A program made the position numbers and the translations under genes. DNA of 64,000 nucleotides from Conexibacter sp. CPCC 206217 (lineage in GTDB: Bacteria; Actinomycetota; Thermoleophilia; Solirubrobacterales; Solirubrobacteraceae), in assembly GCF_030646165.1 (NCBI RefSeq), contig NZ_JAUTDO010000001.1:868001-932000 (forward strand), read 5' to 3'. The notes beneath the pieces were generated by a model, which saw only the letters and a program-made list of their open reading frames with translations, was not told where the DNA came from and ran no database searches. Shown here in pieces: positions 44,917 through 54,116 of this stretch; position 1 is the first letter of the stretch, and each line of letters opens with the position of its first letter.

Positions 44917-44951
44917 CGAGCGCCCCGGCCTTCCCCCTGCCGGGGCGCTCG
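44917..44951. terminator. Strong GC-rich hairpin
   Basis: CGAGCGCCCCGGC pairs perfectly with GCCGGGGCGCTCG (13 bp, 9-base loop). It is one of three stem-loops in the gene-free stretch 44640-45370, which carries no convincing coding frame. Confidence 0.5.
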
Positions 44952-45110
44952 TTCGCGCGTTACGGATGGCCCGCGAGCGTTCGTTGACCCAACCGGATAC
45001 GCCAGATCCTCGAACAAACGTCCAGGGTGCGCTAAGGCACGCATCCGCCGGGGAAGGCCGCACGTCAACCTCCCGAGGGTCCCTCTCCTCCCTCACTTGA
45101 GGATCACGGA

Positions 45111-45151
45111 CAAGACGCCCCGGACCGCTGGTAACGGTTCGGGGCGTCTTG
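45111..45151. terminator. 17-bp stem-loop
   Basis: CAAGACGCCCCGGACCG and CGGTTCGGGGCGTCTTG form a 17-bp stem with one G-U pair and the loop CTGGTAA. The lower stem A/T pairs (CAAGA/TCTTG) give it a terminator-like foot. It could end a transcript in either direction. Confidence 0.5.
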
Positions 45152-45282
45152 CGTCTGCCGGCGGCACCCGATGGCGCGTCAGCAGTCAGACCTGGCGCGG
45201 GTGTAGCTGCGCGGCTCGCCGGCAAGGCTGCCTACCAGCAGGAGCCTTCGCAACACATCCGCTCCTGCTCCCCGACACTCCC

Positions 45283-45312
45283 GAGCGCCCCGGATCCCCC
45301 GCCGGGGCGCTC
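45283..45312. terminator. Hairpin behind the deglycase operon
   Basis: GAGCGCCCCGG pairs perfectly with CCGGGGCGCTC (8-base loop), 59 bp past the stop of the FrlB-like gene. The arm shares GAGCGCCCCGG with the hairpin at 44917. It is the likely terminator of the 9.6-kb operon. A weaker repeat AGCAGGAG/CTCCTGCT spans 45237-45269. Confidence 0.5.
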
Positions 45313-45370
45313 TGTCATTCCCGTCGATCGATCGGCGGACGCGGCATCGCCCTCTGACCCGTGCCCCGGC

Positions 45371-46390
45371 TCAGTACTCCATCCGGCGGTAGTAGCGGCG
45401 CGTCGTCAACGGGTGGTCGCGGAGCACCTCCAGGTGGGCGCTGACCCGCTCCAACAGCGTCGCGAGTACGACGTGCGGGACGAGCCGGCGGATCTCGGCC
45501 GGCACGCTCGGCAGCTCCTGCTCGGCCGCGTCGATCAGCAGGAAGCGGTCGGTCACCTGCGGCGCGAAGGCGGCGACGCGCTCGACCAGCACCCGGCTCG
45601 CGTCCTCGCCCGCGAAGGCGATCACGCTGACCTCTCTCTCGACCAGCTCGAGCGTCCCGTGGAAGAAGTCCGCGGCGTGGATCGGCCGCGTGCGGATCCA
45701 CTGCATCTCCTCGAGGATGCAGGTGCCGTAGTACCACGCCTCCGTCCACGCCGGGCCGGCGGCGGTGAGGACGTGGTAGTCGTCGTGCTGGATCGAGGCG
45801 GCGATCTCGCGCGCTCGCGGCTCGAACGCCCGCTTCGCCTCCAGCAGCGCGTTCGGCAGCGCTCTCAGCCCCTCGACCGTCGCGGCGTAGCCGTCGCCGA
45901 CACGTCCCCCGGCGTGCTCCACGACCGCCAGCGCGACGATCAGCGACTGCAGGTAGAACGACTCCGAGGAGGTGTCGTCCTCCGCGAACGTCGTGAAGTT
46001 GCGATCGGCCTGCCGCGCCACGGGAGTGTCGGCGTGGCCGGTCAGCGCGATCACCTTCGCGCCTCGCTCCTGCGCGTACGCGAGCACGTCGACGGCCTCT
46101 CTGGTCGTTCCCGACAGCGACGGGATCACGACGATCGAGCCGGCCCCGAGGTTGGCGTCGCCGACCGCCATCAGCTCGGCGGCGTGGACGAGCCGAACCG
46201 GGAAGGCGCAGCTGCGCTCGATCAGCTGCGCGGCCGGCTGCATCAGCACCCCGGCGCCGCCGGCGCCGAGGAAGAAGAGGTTGTCGGCACCGTCCTCCAG
46301 CAGCTCGGCGACGGCCCCGCGGATCCCCTCCGACAGCGCCAGCGCGTCGCTCTGGATCGTGCGGAAGCGGGACTCGTCGAAGTTCAGCAT
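45371..46390 (-). CDS. SIS-domain deglycase, FrlB-like
   Basis: Phosphosugar-binding protein of 339 aa with two SIS domains. It follows FrlB (fructoselysine-6-phosphate deglycase): LFFLGAGGAGVLMQPAAQLI, VVIPSLSGTTREAVDVLAYA, LRALPNALLEAKRAFEPRAR, YHVLTAAGPAWTEAWYYG, LEEMQWIRTRPIHAADFFHG, and the C-terminal RRYYRRMEY that mirrors the FrlB end RRYYGGLVEY. The Glu and His of the LEEMQW and DFFHG segments match the FrlB active-site area. It would split a phosphorylated Amadori adduct into glucose-6-phosphate and an amine. Last gene of the operon, overlapping hyuA by 7 bp. Confidence 0.82.
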   Translation of the reverse strand: MLNFDESRFRTIQSDALALSEGIRGAVAELLEDGADNLFFLGAGGAGVLMQPAAQLIERSCAFPVRLVHAAELMAVGDANLGAGSIVVIPSLSGTTREAVDVLAYAQERGAKVIALTGHADTPVARQADRNFTTFAEDDTSSESFYLQSLIVALAVVEHAGGRVGDGYAATVEGLRALPNALLEAKRAFEPRAREIAASIQHDDYHVLTAAGPAWTEAWYYGTCILEEMQWIRTRPIHAADFFHGTLELVEREVSVIAFAGEDASRVLVERVAAFAPQVTDRFLLIDAAEQELPSVPAEIRRLVPHVVLATLLERVSAHLEVLRDHPLTTRRYYRRMEY

Positions 46391-48552
46391 GTGCGTCCTC
46401 TCTCGCTGCGCGCGGCGTCGGCGTCGGCGCCGGCGAGCGGTCTGGTGGTCGTGGTGGTGTCGGCGTCGCGGCGACGGCGCTGCGCGTCGTCGGTCGCCAC
46501 CGAGATCGAGAAGCCGTTCGCCGTCGGGCGCGACAGCGTGTCGCCCGCGTCGATCACGATCGTCGTCGTCGGAGCCGTCAGGATCGCCGGCCCCGCGATC
46601 GAGGCGCCGACGCCGAGGTCGGCGACGTCGTGGACCGGCGTCGGCGCGAAGGCGCCGAGCGCGGCCGAGTACGCGTCGCGCACGGCGCGCGGCGCGATCT
46701 CGGCGCTGCCGCTGGCGGCGGCGGCCGGCAGCTCGCGGGCGCGCCGGCCGGAGGCCGCCACCCGCCAGTGCAGCAACTCGACCGCCATCGCCGGGCGGTT
46801 GTAGGCGTACCGCTCCTGGTGTGCCGCGTGGAAGCCGGCGACGGTCGCCTCCACGTCGGGCCGCAGCCGGCCCGGCTCCATCGCCACCGGCACCGTCATC
46901 TCGTGGACCTGCCCGGGGTAGCGGGCGTCGACCGACCACTCGAGCGCGATCTCGCCGGGCGCGAACCCCTCCTCGCGCAGCTCCGCGCTCGCGCGCTCGC
47001 CGAGCTCGCGCAGCACGGCGGCGACGGCGTCGTGGTCGAGTGCGTCGGAGAGCGCGTGATGGGAGACGAGGTGGTCGTGGCGGACGTCGGTGACCGTCAT
47101 GCCGAACGAGCAGAAGACGCCCGCCTGCAGCGGCACGAAGACCGCGCGCATCCCCAGCTCGCGCGCGAGCGCGGCGGCGTGGAGCCCGCCTGCGCCGCCG
47201 CCGCTGACGAGCGTGAAGCCGCGCGGGTCGATCCCGCGCTCGACCGAGACGCTGCGGATCGCCGCGACCATGTTGGCGTTGACGACGCGGATCATCCCGG
47301 CGGCCGCGTCGGCGACCGACAGACCGAGCGTCGCGGCGACGTGCTGCTCGACGGCGCGCGCGGAGAGGTCGGCGCGCAGCGTCCGCCGGCCGCCGAGGAA
47401 CGCCTCCGGCGCGAGCCGCCCGAGCACGACGTTGGCGTCGGTGACGGTCGGCTCGGTGCCTCCGAAGCCGTAGCACGCCGGGCCGGGGCGGGCGCCGGCG
47501 CTGCGCGGCCCGACGCGCAGCGCGCCGCCGTCGTCGATCCAGCCGATCGAGCCGCCGCCCGCGCCGACCGACTGCACGTCGACGGCCGGCACGCCGATCG
47601 GCTGCGCCTCGACCTGCACGTCGCGGCTCATCGTCGCACGGCCGTCGGCGATCAGGCAGACGTCGAGGCTGGTCCCACCCATGTCGATCGCGATCAGGTC
47701 GCGCTGCGTCGCGGAGGCGTGGTAGAGGGCTGCCTTCGGCGCGGCGGCAGGACCCGAGGCGAGCACGTTGATCGGCCGCTTGACGATCTCGCGCACCCGC
47801 GCGCAGCCGCCGTTGATCTGCATGATCAGCGGCGGCTGCGCGAGCCCGCCCGCCCGCATCTCGGCCTCGAAGCGGGTGAGGTACTCGGCGATCCGCGGGA
47901 CGATGTACGCGCTCAGCACCGTCGCCGACGTCCGCTGCCACTCGCGGATCTCCGGCAGCACGACGTGCGAGCAGATCACGTGCGCTGCGGGCAGCTCCTC
48001 GCGCACGATCTCGGCCGCGCGCCGCTCGTGGCCCGAGTTGAGCATCGACCAGAGGAAGGCGATCGCGACCGCCTCGACGCCCTCGTCGCGGAGCTGCCGC
48101 GCCGCCGCGCGCACCGCGGCCTCGTCGAGCGGCTGCACGACGCGCCCGTCGCGGTCGATCCGCTCGGGTACGCCGAGACGCAGCCGGCGCGGGACGAGCG
48201 GCTCGGGGTGCGGCAGGTGGACGTTGAAGCGCTCGGGCTTGTAGCCGTCGCGGAAGTAGAGGACGTCGCGGAAGCCCTCGGTGCAGAGCAGGCCGATCGC
48301 CGGGCCGTTGCGCTGGATCAGCATGTTCGTGGCGATCGTCGTGCCGTGGACGAGCACGTCGGTCGCGGCGAGCAGCCCGGCGCGGTCCCCGCCGAGCTCG
48401 CCGGCGATCGCGTCGAGCCCGCGGAGGATCCCGGCGAGCGGGTCGTCCGGGGTGCTGTCCTCCTTCCACAGCACGACCTCGCCGTCGTCCCGCACGACCG
48501 TGAAGTCGGTGAAGGTGCCGCCGATGTCGATGCCGATGCGGTGCTTGGCCAT
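46384..48552 (-). CDS. hyuA: Hydantoinase/oxoprolinase subunit A (HyuA)
   Basis: ATP-binding subunit of the N-methylhydantoinase/5-oxoprolinase/acetone-carboxylase family, 722 aa. The ASKHA phosphate loop is RIGIDIGGTFTDFTVV. Others are VLVHGTTIATNMLIQRNG, LPEIREWQRTSATVLSAYIV, MQINGGCARVREIVKRPINV, IAIDMGGTSLDVCLIADG and VTDANVVLGRLAPEAFLGG. Such enzymes open cyclic imides or lactams using ATP. It lies between HyuB and the FrlB-like deglycase in an Amadori-type operon, which is an uncommon pairing. The C-terminal 40 residues are low-complexity. Confidence 0.9.
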   Translation of the reverse strand: MAKHRIGIDIGGTFTDFTVVRDDGEVVLWKEDSTPDDPLAGILRGLDAIAGELGGDRAGLLAATDVLVHGTTIATNMLIQRNGPAIGLLCTEGFRDVLYFRDGYKPERFNVHLPHPEPLVPRRLRLGVPERIDRDGRVVQPLDEAAVRAAARQLRDEGVEAVAIAFLWSMLNSGHERRAAEIVREELPAAHVICSHVVLPEIREWQRTSATVLSAYIVPRIAEYLTRFEAEMRAGGLAQPPLIMQINGGCARVREIVKRPINVLASGPAAAPKAALYHASATQRDLIAIDMGGTSLDVCLIADGRATMSRDVQVEAQPIGVPAVDVQSVGAGGGSIGWIDDGGALRVGPRSAGARPGPACYGFGGTEPTVTDANVVLGRLAPEAFLGGRRTLRADLSARAVEQHVAATLGLSVADAAAGMIRVVNANMVAAIRSVSVERGIDPRGFTLVSGGGAGGLHAAALARELGMRAVFVPLQAGVFCSFGMTVTDVRHDHLVSHHALSDALDHDAVAAVLRELGERASAELREEGFAPGEIALEWSVDARYPGQVHEMTVPVAMEPGRLRPDVEATVAGFHAAHQERYAYNRPAMAVELLHWRVAASGRRARELPAAAASGSAEIAPRAVRDAYSAALGAFAPTPVHDVADLGVGASIAGPAILTAPTTTIVIDAGDTLSRPTANGFSISVATDDAQRRRRDADTTTTTRPLAGADADAARSERGRTC

Positions 48553-48589
48553 CAGGTCGTCCGTCCAGTCGTCGAGTTCACGGGGCCGC

Positions 48590-50461
48590 TCACAGCGGCG
48601 GGTTGAGCAGGTAGGCGTCCCCGGGCCGCATCACGCGGCGCAGCCACGGCGCCGCGCCCGGCTCGGCCGGATCGACCGTCGCGACCTCGCGCTCGGCCAG
48701 CTCGGCGCGCCGCGCCGCCGTCGCCTCGGCGTCGAGCTCGCGGCCGGGGGCCGGGCCGAGGACGACGCCGAAGACCTCTCGCGCCGTCTCCGCGCCGAGC
48801 AGGCCGTCGCGCACGTCCTCGCGCACGCGCGCCGGATCGCGCCGCTCGGGACGCCCGAAGCCACCCCCGCCGGTCGAGACGCTGACCCAGCGCTCGTCGC
48901 GGGCGACGCGCAGGCTGGCGGTCGAGGAGACGTAGGTGCGCGGCCCGCCGTCCGGTCGCTCGCTGTACTGACCGCCGCCGATCCCGGCGGTGCCGCCAAG
49001 CGCCCCGTGGGGCGGGTTGGCGCAGCCGTCGCCGCAGTTGACGACGATCATCTCCCCCTCCAGCGGCTCGGCGACGAGCCGCACCCCGGGCCCACCGATC
49101 CACTGGCCGAAACCCATCGACTCGGGCTCGATCTCGGCCTGCCGCACGCGCACCGGGTAGAGCAACTCGAGCTGCTCGACCGGCAGGATCTTCATCGCCC
49201 CGAGCGCGGCGAGGTTGTAGTAGAGCGGCCAGCCGTCGCAGCCGTGCGAGGCGCCGCCGCCCCCGGCGCTGTTGAGCATCGCGAACGCCCAACCTCGGCC
49301 GTCGCTGCCGGAGACGATCGGGGTGTTGGCGTTGCGCGTGCCGCCGGCGGGTACGCGCTCGGGGATCGCCTCGGCCATCGCCTTGTTGACGACGTCCTGC
49401 ATCAGGTCCGACGGGATGCAGGTCGCGACGCTCGTCGAGGCCGGGTAAGCGGCGTTGCAGATCGAGCCGAGCGGGGCGCGGACCTCGATGTGGCGGGTCG
49501 CGCCGTCGTTGTGCGGCACGTCGGCGGCGACGTAGTAGAGGAACGGCACCGCCCCGGCGGCCTGCGCAGTCGCCTCCGAGCCGTTGACGCCGCCGTCGAC
49601 CTGCGGGGCGCTGCCCTCGTAGTCGACGACGACGCGGTCGCCGGAGACCGTGACGCAGACGCGCACCGGCAGGTGCTCGACCGCGCCGCCGTCGCTGTCG
49701 ACCCACCCCTCGGCGCGGTAGACGCCGTCGGGGATCGCGGCCAGCTCTCTCGACATCCGCCGGTCGGCGTAGTCGATCATCTCCTCGACGTAGACGAGCA
49801 ACTGCTCGCGGCCGTGCTCATCGCCAAGCTCGCGCAGCCGCTGGGCGCCCTTCTCCGTCGAGCCGATCTGCGCTCGCAGATCGCCCTCCAGCAGGTCGGC
49901 GTAGCGGACGTTCGCGAGGTAGAGCCGGAGCACGTCCTCCCGCAGCGCGCCGCGCTCGACGAGCCGCGTCGGCGGGATCGTGATCCCCTCCTGCCAGACG
50001 TTGCGCGCGGACGGCACGACGCTCGAGGGGACCGGCGCCCCGGTGTCGAGCTGGTGCCCCTTGGTCACCGACCAGAACGCCGGCTCGCCGTCGAGAAAGA
50101 CCGGCGCGGCGGTGACGAGGTCGCCGATGTGCGTGTTGCGCGAGTACGGGTCGTTGGCGAGGAAGAGGTCGCCGGGGTTCACGTCGCCGCCGAAGCAGCG
50201 CGCGATCTCCTGCACCAGCAGCCCCATCGACGTCGCGTGAATCGGCAGCGCGTCGAACATCGAGATCTGGCGGCCGCGGGCGTCGAACAGCGCGCACGAG
50301 TAGTCGTGCGCGAGCGCGATGATCGACGTCCACGCCGAGCGCTCGAGCGTCAGCGTCATCTCCTCGACGATCGCGTCGAAGCGGGAGAGCAGCACGCTGA
50401 ACGTGATCGGGTCGACCTGCTCGGCCGTCGCGTCGCGCCCGCGCTGGGGTTCGGGAGTCAC
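48590..50461 (-). CDS. hyuB: Hydantoinase/oxoprolinase subunit B (HyuB)
   Basis: Partner subunit of HyuA, 623 aa from GTG 50461, which has the good ribosome site AAGGAAGG just upstream. Motifs: VDPITFSVLLSRFDAIVEEM, DYSCALFDARGRQISMFDAL, GDLFLANDPYSRNTHIGDLV, MPVRV-type YRAEGWVDSDGGAVEHLPVR, STSVATCIPSDLMQDVVNKA and SVSTGGGGFGRPERRDP. The Asn-Asp-Pro-Tyr and histidines in THIGD belong to the metal site of this family. The longer frame upstream is antisense to the permease and was discarded. Confidence 0.9.
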   Translation of the reverse strand: MTPEPQRGRDATAEQVDPITFSVLLSRFDAIVEEMTLTLERSAWTSIIALAHDYSCALFDARGRQISMFDALPIHATSMGLLVQEIARCFGGDVNPGDLFLANDPYSRNTHIGDLVTAAPVFLDGEPAFWSVTKGHQLDTGAPVPSSVVPSARNVWQEGITIPPTRLVERGALREDVLRLYLANVRYADLLEGDLRAQIGSTEKGAQRLRELGDEHGREQLLVYVEEMIDYADRRMSRELAAIPDGVYRAEGWVDSDGGAVEHLPVRVCVTVSGDRVVVDYEGSAPQVDGGVNGSEATAQAAGAVPFLYYVAADVPHNDGATRHIEVRAPLGSICNAAYPASTSVATCIPSDLMQDVVNKAMAEAIPERVPAGGTRNANTPIVSGSDGRGWAFAMLNSAGGGGASHGCDGWPLYYNLAALGAMKILPVEQLELLYPVRVRQAEIEPESMGFGQWIGGPGVRLVAEPLEGEMIVVNCGDGCANPPHGALGGTAGIGGGQYSERPDGGPRTYVSSTASLRVARDERWVSVSTGGGGFGRPERRDPARVREDVRDGLLGAETAREVFGVVLGPAPGRELDAEATAARRAELAEREVATVDPAEPGAAPWLRRVMRPGDAYLLNPPL

Positions 50462-50502
50462 GGCTTCCTTCCTTCGGTTGGTTGTCGCACGCGTCCGCGC
50501 GC

Positions 50503-51522
50503 TCAGCGCGTCGCCCGGGTGCGCACGCGCCACTGGCTCACGAGGACGCCGACGAGGATCACGCCGCCCTGGACGACCTGCTGCGCGTAGTTGTTGATGC
50601 CGAGCAGGACCATGCCGTTCGCGAGGATCGTGATGAACAGCACGCCCAGCGCGGTTCCGACGATCGAGCCGCGGCCGCCCATCAGGCTCGTCCCGCCGAT
50701 GATCACCGCCGAGATCACCTGGAACTCGAGGCCGACGCCGATCGTCGGGTCGCCGGCCGAGAGGCGCGCCGACTCCAGGATCGCGACGGCCGCCGCGAGC
50801 AGCCCGGTGATCGCGAAGATCGCGACGCGCACCGCGGCGACGGGGAGCCCGGAGAGGCGGGCCGCCTCGGCGTTGCCGCCGACGGCGTAGACCGAGCGCC
50901 CGAAGACGGTCTTGCGCGCGATGAACCAGAACAGCAGGAAGACGGCGATCAGCACGAGCGCGGGCACCGGGATCCCCGCGACTCTGCCGCTGCCCCAGAA
51001 GGAGAAGTGGTCGGCCTCGATCGAGATCGGCAGCGCGTTCGTGATCAGCAGCGCAAGGCCGGCGAGGCCCGTGTAGAGCGCGAGCGTCACGATGAACGAC
51101 GGGACGCCGATGAAGGCGCGGATCGCCCCGCCGAGCGCGCCGATCAACGCCCCCTCCAGCAGCACGAGCACGACCGCGACCCCGAGCGGGAGCCCCGCGT
51201 GCTGCGTCAGCACGCCCAGCATCGCCGAGCCGAGCGCGACCGCCGAGCCGACGCTGATGTCGATCTCGCCAGCGATGATCACGAGCGTCATCCCGAACGC
51301 GATGATCCCGACGAAGGCCGCGTTCTGCAGGTTGTTGAGCTGGTTGTTGACGGTCAGGAAGTTCGGCGCCGAGATCGCGAAGGCGACGATCAGCGCCACC
51401 AGCGCGATCGGCAGCCCGATCGCGTTCGGGTCGATCCGTGCCGTCAGCGCACCGAGCGCACGCCGGCTCCCGTCGTCTGCCGCAAACCCCTGCTCGTCTC
51501 TCTCGATCTGCCCGGCGCTCAC
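50503..51522 (-). CDS. Ribose-type ABC transporter permease
   Basis: RbsC-like membrane protein of 339 aa: IIAFGMTLVIIAGEIDISVGS (Glu replaces the usual Gly before the conserved Asp), IRAFIGVPSFIVTLALYTGL, TVFGRSVYAVGGNAEAARLSG and FQVISAVIIGGTSLMGGRGS. GTG 51522 overlaps the ATPase stop (GTGA) and marks the start. Third importer of this class in the window, here serving the Amadori-type operon. Confidence 0.9.
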   Translation of the reverse strand: MSAGQIERDEQGFAADDGSRRALGALTARIDPNAIGLPIALVALIVAFAISAPNFLTVNNQLNNLQNAAFVGIIAFGMTLVIIAGEIDISVGSAVALGSAMLGVLTQHAGLPLGVAVVLVLLEGALIGALGGAIRAFIGVPSFIVTLALYTGLAGLALLITNALPISIEADHFSFWGSGRVAGIPVPALVLIAVFLLFWFIARKTVFGRSVYAVGGNAEAARLSGLPVAAVRVAIFAITGLLAAAVAILESARLSAGDPTIGVGLEFQVISAVIIGGTSLMGGRGSIVGTALGVLFITILANGMVLLGINNYAQQVVQGGVILVGVLVSQWRVRTRATR

Positions 51523-53030
51523 TGCTCGTCTCCCGTCGGTTGCTCCATCGACAACGCCAGCACCTGCCGGACGTCGGTCTCCGCCGCATCGAGGACGGAC
51601 ACGAGCCGCCCGTGGTTGAGCACGCCGATGCGGTTGCAGACCTGGAACAGCTCCTCCGTCTCGGACGAGACGAAGACGACGCTCTTGCCCTCGCCGGCGA
51701 GCGCGCGCACCAGCTCGTAGGTCTGCTCCTTCGCGTGCAGGTCGACGCCGCGCGTCGGCTCGTCGAGCAGCAGGATCTCCTTGTTCGCCGCCAGCCACTT
51801 GCCGAAGACCAGCTTCTGCTGGTTGCCGCCGCTGAGGCTCTCGGCGGGCGCGGTGGCGCTCGCCGCCTTGACGCTGAGCCCGCGCATCACCTCGCCGGCG
51901 AGGCGCCGCTCCGCCCGGGCGGAGATCACGCCCAGACGCTGGTGGTCGCCGCGGGCGACGAGCGCGACGTTCTCCTCGACGCCGAGGCCGAGCACGAGTC
52001 CCTCCGCCTTGCGGTCCTCGGGGGAGAGCCCGACGCCGGCGGCGATCATCCGCCGGGGCGTCGGCCGCTTCACCGCGCGGCCGTCGACCAGCACCTCGCC
52101 GCCGTCGGCGCGGTCGAGGCCGAAGATGCAGCGCAGCACCTCGGTCCGCCCCGCCCCCATCAGTCCGGCGAGGCCGAAGACCTCGCCGCGCCGCACGTCG
52201 AAAGTGACGTCCTCGACCTTCGGCCGCCGCGTTAGGTGCCGCACCGACAGCCGCACCTCGCCGCCCACGCGCACCTCTGCGGCGGCGGCCTCCGGCCGCT
52301 CCCAGGTGCCGCCGACCATCAGCGCGGCGACGCGGTCGGCGCTCGCCTGCGCGACGTCGAGCGTCGCGACGGCCCGGCCCTCGCGCATCACCGTCAGCGT
52401 GTCGGCGACGCGCGGGATCTCATCCATCCGGTGCGAGACGTAGATCACCGCGAGACCGCCCGCCGCGAGCCGTCTCACGAGCGCGATCAGCGCGCTGGCC
52501 TCCTCCTCGGCGAGCGCGCTGGTCGGCTCGTCGAGGATCAGCACGCGCGGCTCGGCGCTGAGCGCCTTCGCGATCTCGACGAGCTGGCGCTGGCCGAGGC
52601 TGAGCCGCTCGACCGGCAGCTCCAGCTCGAGCCGCTCGCCGAGCAGCGCGACGGCGCGCGCGGCCTCCGCCTTCGTGCGGCGCACGTCGACGACGCCCGG
52701 CAGGCGCCGGTGCCAGCGGCCGAGCATGACGTTCTCCCACACGGTCAGCCCCGGCACGAGGCTCAGCTCCTGGTGGACGACGGCGACGCCGGCGTCGCGC
52801 GCCTCCGCCGGGCTGCTCAACGTCACGCCCTCGCCGCCCAGCCGCATCACGCCGCTGTCCGGCTTGACCGAGCCGTTGACGATCCCGATCAGCGTCGACT
52901 TGCCGGCGCCGTTGCTGCCGAGCAGCGCGCGGACCTCGCCGGCGCCGACCGCGAGGTCGACGCCCGAGACCGCTCTGACGGGCCCGAAGGACTTGCTCAT
53001 CCCCTCGAGCTCGAGGACGGGGCTTCTCAT
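51519..53030 (-). CDS. Ribose-type ABC transporter ATPase (tandem domains)
   Basis: RbsA-like protein of 503 aa. Domain 1: LLGSNGAGKSTLIGIVNG, LSLGQRQLVEIAKALS and VLILDEPTSALAEEE. Domain 2: GLMGAGRTEVLRCIFG, ESLSGGNQQKLVFGKWLA and LLLDEPTRGVDLHAKEQTYE. Both signature motifs are intact, unlike the protein at 17050. It lies 16 bp behind the binding-protein gene and overlaps the permease start by 4 bp. Confidence 0.92.
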   Translation of the reverse strand: MRSPVLELEGMSKSFGPVRAVSGVDLAVGAGEVRALLGSNGAGKSTLIGIVNGSVKPDSGVMRLGGEGVTLSSPAEARDAGVAVVHQELSLVPGLTVWENVMLGRWHRRLPGVVDVRRTKAEAARAVALLGERLELELPVERLSLGQRQLVEIAKALSAEPRVLILDEPTSALAEEEASALIALVRRLAAGGLAVIYVSHRMDEIPRVADTLTVMREGRAVATLDVAQASADRVAALMVGGTWERPEAAAAEVRVGGEVRLSVRHLTRRPKVEDVTFDVRRGEVFGLAGLMGAGRTEVLRCIFGLDRADGGEVLVDGRAVKRPTPRRMIAAGVGLSPEDRKAEGLVLGLGVEENVALVARGDHQRLGVISARAERRLAGEVMRGLSVKAASATAPAESLSGGNQQKLVFGKWLAANKEILLLDEPTRGVDLHAKEQTYELVRALAGEGKSVVFVSSETEELFQVCNRIGVLNHGRLVSVLDAAETDVRQVLALSMEQPTGDEQ

Positions 53031-53046
53031 CTCACGTCGCCTCCGC

Positions 53047-54084
53047 TCAGCCCTTCGCCCGCGCGAGGTACTGTCTGACCGCGTCCGGGTCGCTGCGCGA
53101 GAAGAAGCTGCCCGGGACCAGCTGCGTGAACGGCGTCACGGGGTCGCCGGCCATCGCGCTTCTGACCGCCGCATACGCTCTCGTGCCGATCGCTCTACCG
53201 TCCTGCCCGGTGGTCGCCTGCAGGATGTCGTCGGAGGTCAGCAGATAGCCGGCGATCTGCGGGTTGATGTCCGTCCCGAAGACGACGACTCTGTCGTCGC
53301 CGGTCTTCGCCTTGACCGCCGCGCGCGCGCCGGAGGTCGCGCCGTCGTTGACCGTCCAGATCGCGTCGACGTCGGGATGCGCGGTGAGGATGTCCTGCGT
53401 CACCTTCGCGGCCGTGTCAGAGGCGTACCCCGTCTGGTCGGCGACGAAGTCGACGTCGAGCCCTCTCAGCGCCTCCTTGAAGCCCGCCTTGCGCTGGCGA
53501 CAGATGTCGAACTCGTCGCAGTTGAGCAGCGCGACCTGCGCTCTGCCGCCGAGCTCTCTCCTGATGTAGTCGGCGGCGTATCTGCCCGTCTCGCTGCCGA
53601 GGTCCGCGTTGTCGGCCTCGATGTAGGCCTTCACGTTCGCTCTGCTGTCCTCCGGCGAGAGGCAGGTGTTGTAACAGATGACCGGGATCCCGGCCTGGTT
53701 GGCCTGCTTGACCCCCGCGAGCGACGACGTCGGCGAGATCGGGCCCATCACGATCGCCTTCACGCCCCGCGAGATCAGGTCCTGGACGTCCTTCAGCTCC
53801 GCGCTCGCGTCGTTGTTCGTGTTGACGGTGATCACCTTCCCGCCGTCCTGCGCGGCGGCGGCCGACAGCGCGTCGCCGACCTCCTGGTAGAAGTAGACGC
53901 TCTGGTTGGTGAGGTAGCCGATGCTGAAGCTCTTCCCGCCTGACGACGATCCCCCGCCGGCGGAGGCGCCGCCGTCGTCGTCGGAGGCGCCGCACCCCGC
54001 CAGCAGCGCCGCGAGCGCCGCGACGAGCGCCAGCGAGAGCACGCCGCGCCGGCGGCGAGACGTGCGATTGGGACTGTGCGACAT
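53047..54084 (-). CDS. Sugar-binding lipoprotein of ABC importer
   Basis: Type I binding protein of 345 aa. Basic signal (NRTSRRRRG), lipobox ALLAGCGAS (Cys about 31), a glycine/serine linker, then FSIGYLTNQSVYFYQEVGDAL, KAIVMGPISPTSSLAGVKQA, GIPVICYNTCLSPEDSRANV, NCDEFDICRQRKAGFKEALR and VVVFGTDINPQIAGYLL. ATG 54084 follows AAGGAGAAGG; an ATG at 54120 overlapping the kinase stop is the alternative. Several cysteines could form disulfides. Nearly all arginines use AGA. It presumably captures an Amadori or related compound. Confidence 0.9.
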   Translation of the reverse strand: MSHSPNRTSRRRRGVLSLALVAALAALLAGCGASDDDGGASAGGGSSSGGKSFSIGYLTNQSVYFYQEVGDALSAAAAQDGGKVITVNTNNDASAELKDVQDLISRGVKAIVMGPISPTSSLAGVKQANQAGIPVICYNTCLSPEDSRANVKAYIEADNADLGSETGRYAADYIRRELGGRAQVALLNCDEFDICRQRKAGFKEALRGLDVDFVADQTGYASDTAAKVTQDILTAHPDVDAIWTVNDGATSGARAAVKAKTGDDRVVVFGTDINPQIAGYLLTSDDILQATTGQDGRAIGTRAYAAVRSAMAGDPVTPFTQLVPGSFFSRSDPDAVRQYLARAKG

Positions 54085-54116
54085 CACCTTCTCCTTCGTT
54101 CGATGCTGGGTGGGGG

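Noticed and set aside
45150..45282. SRP (4.5S) RNA, tmRNA or RNase P RNA in the gene-free stretch
   Set aside because: The SRP tetraloop/GGAAGGAAGCAGC-type core and the conserved tmRNA and RNase P segments are absent.
45371..48469. A 1032-residue frame joining the SIS protein to upstream sequence
   Set aside because: The upstream part is an out-of-frame reading of hyuA; FrlB-like homology starts at ATG 46390.
46630..50590. Two plus-strand open frames of over 650 residues opposite hyuA and hyuB
   Set aside because: Antisense shadows of well-supported genes with arginine/alanine-rich composition and no domains.
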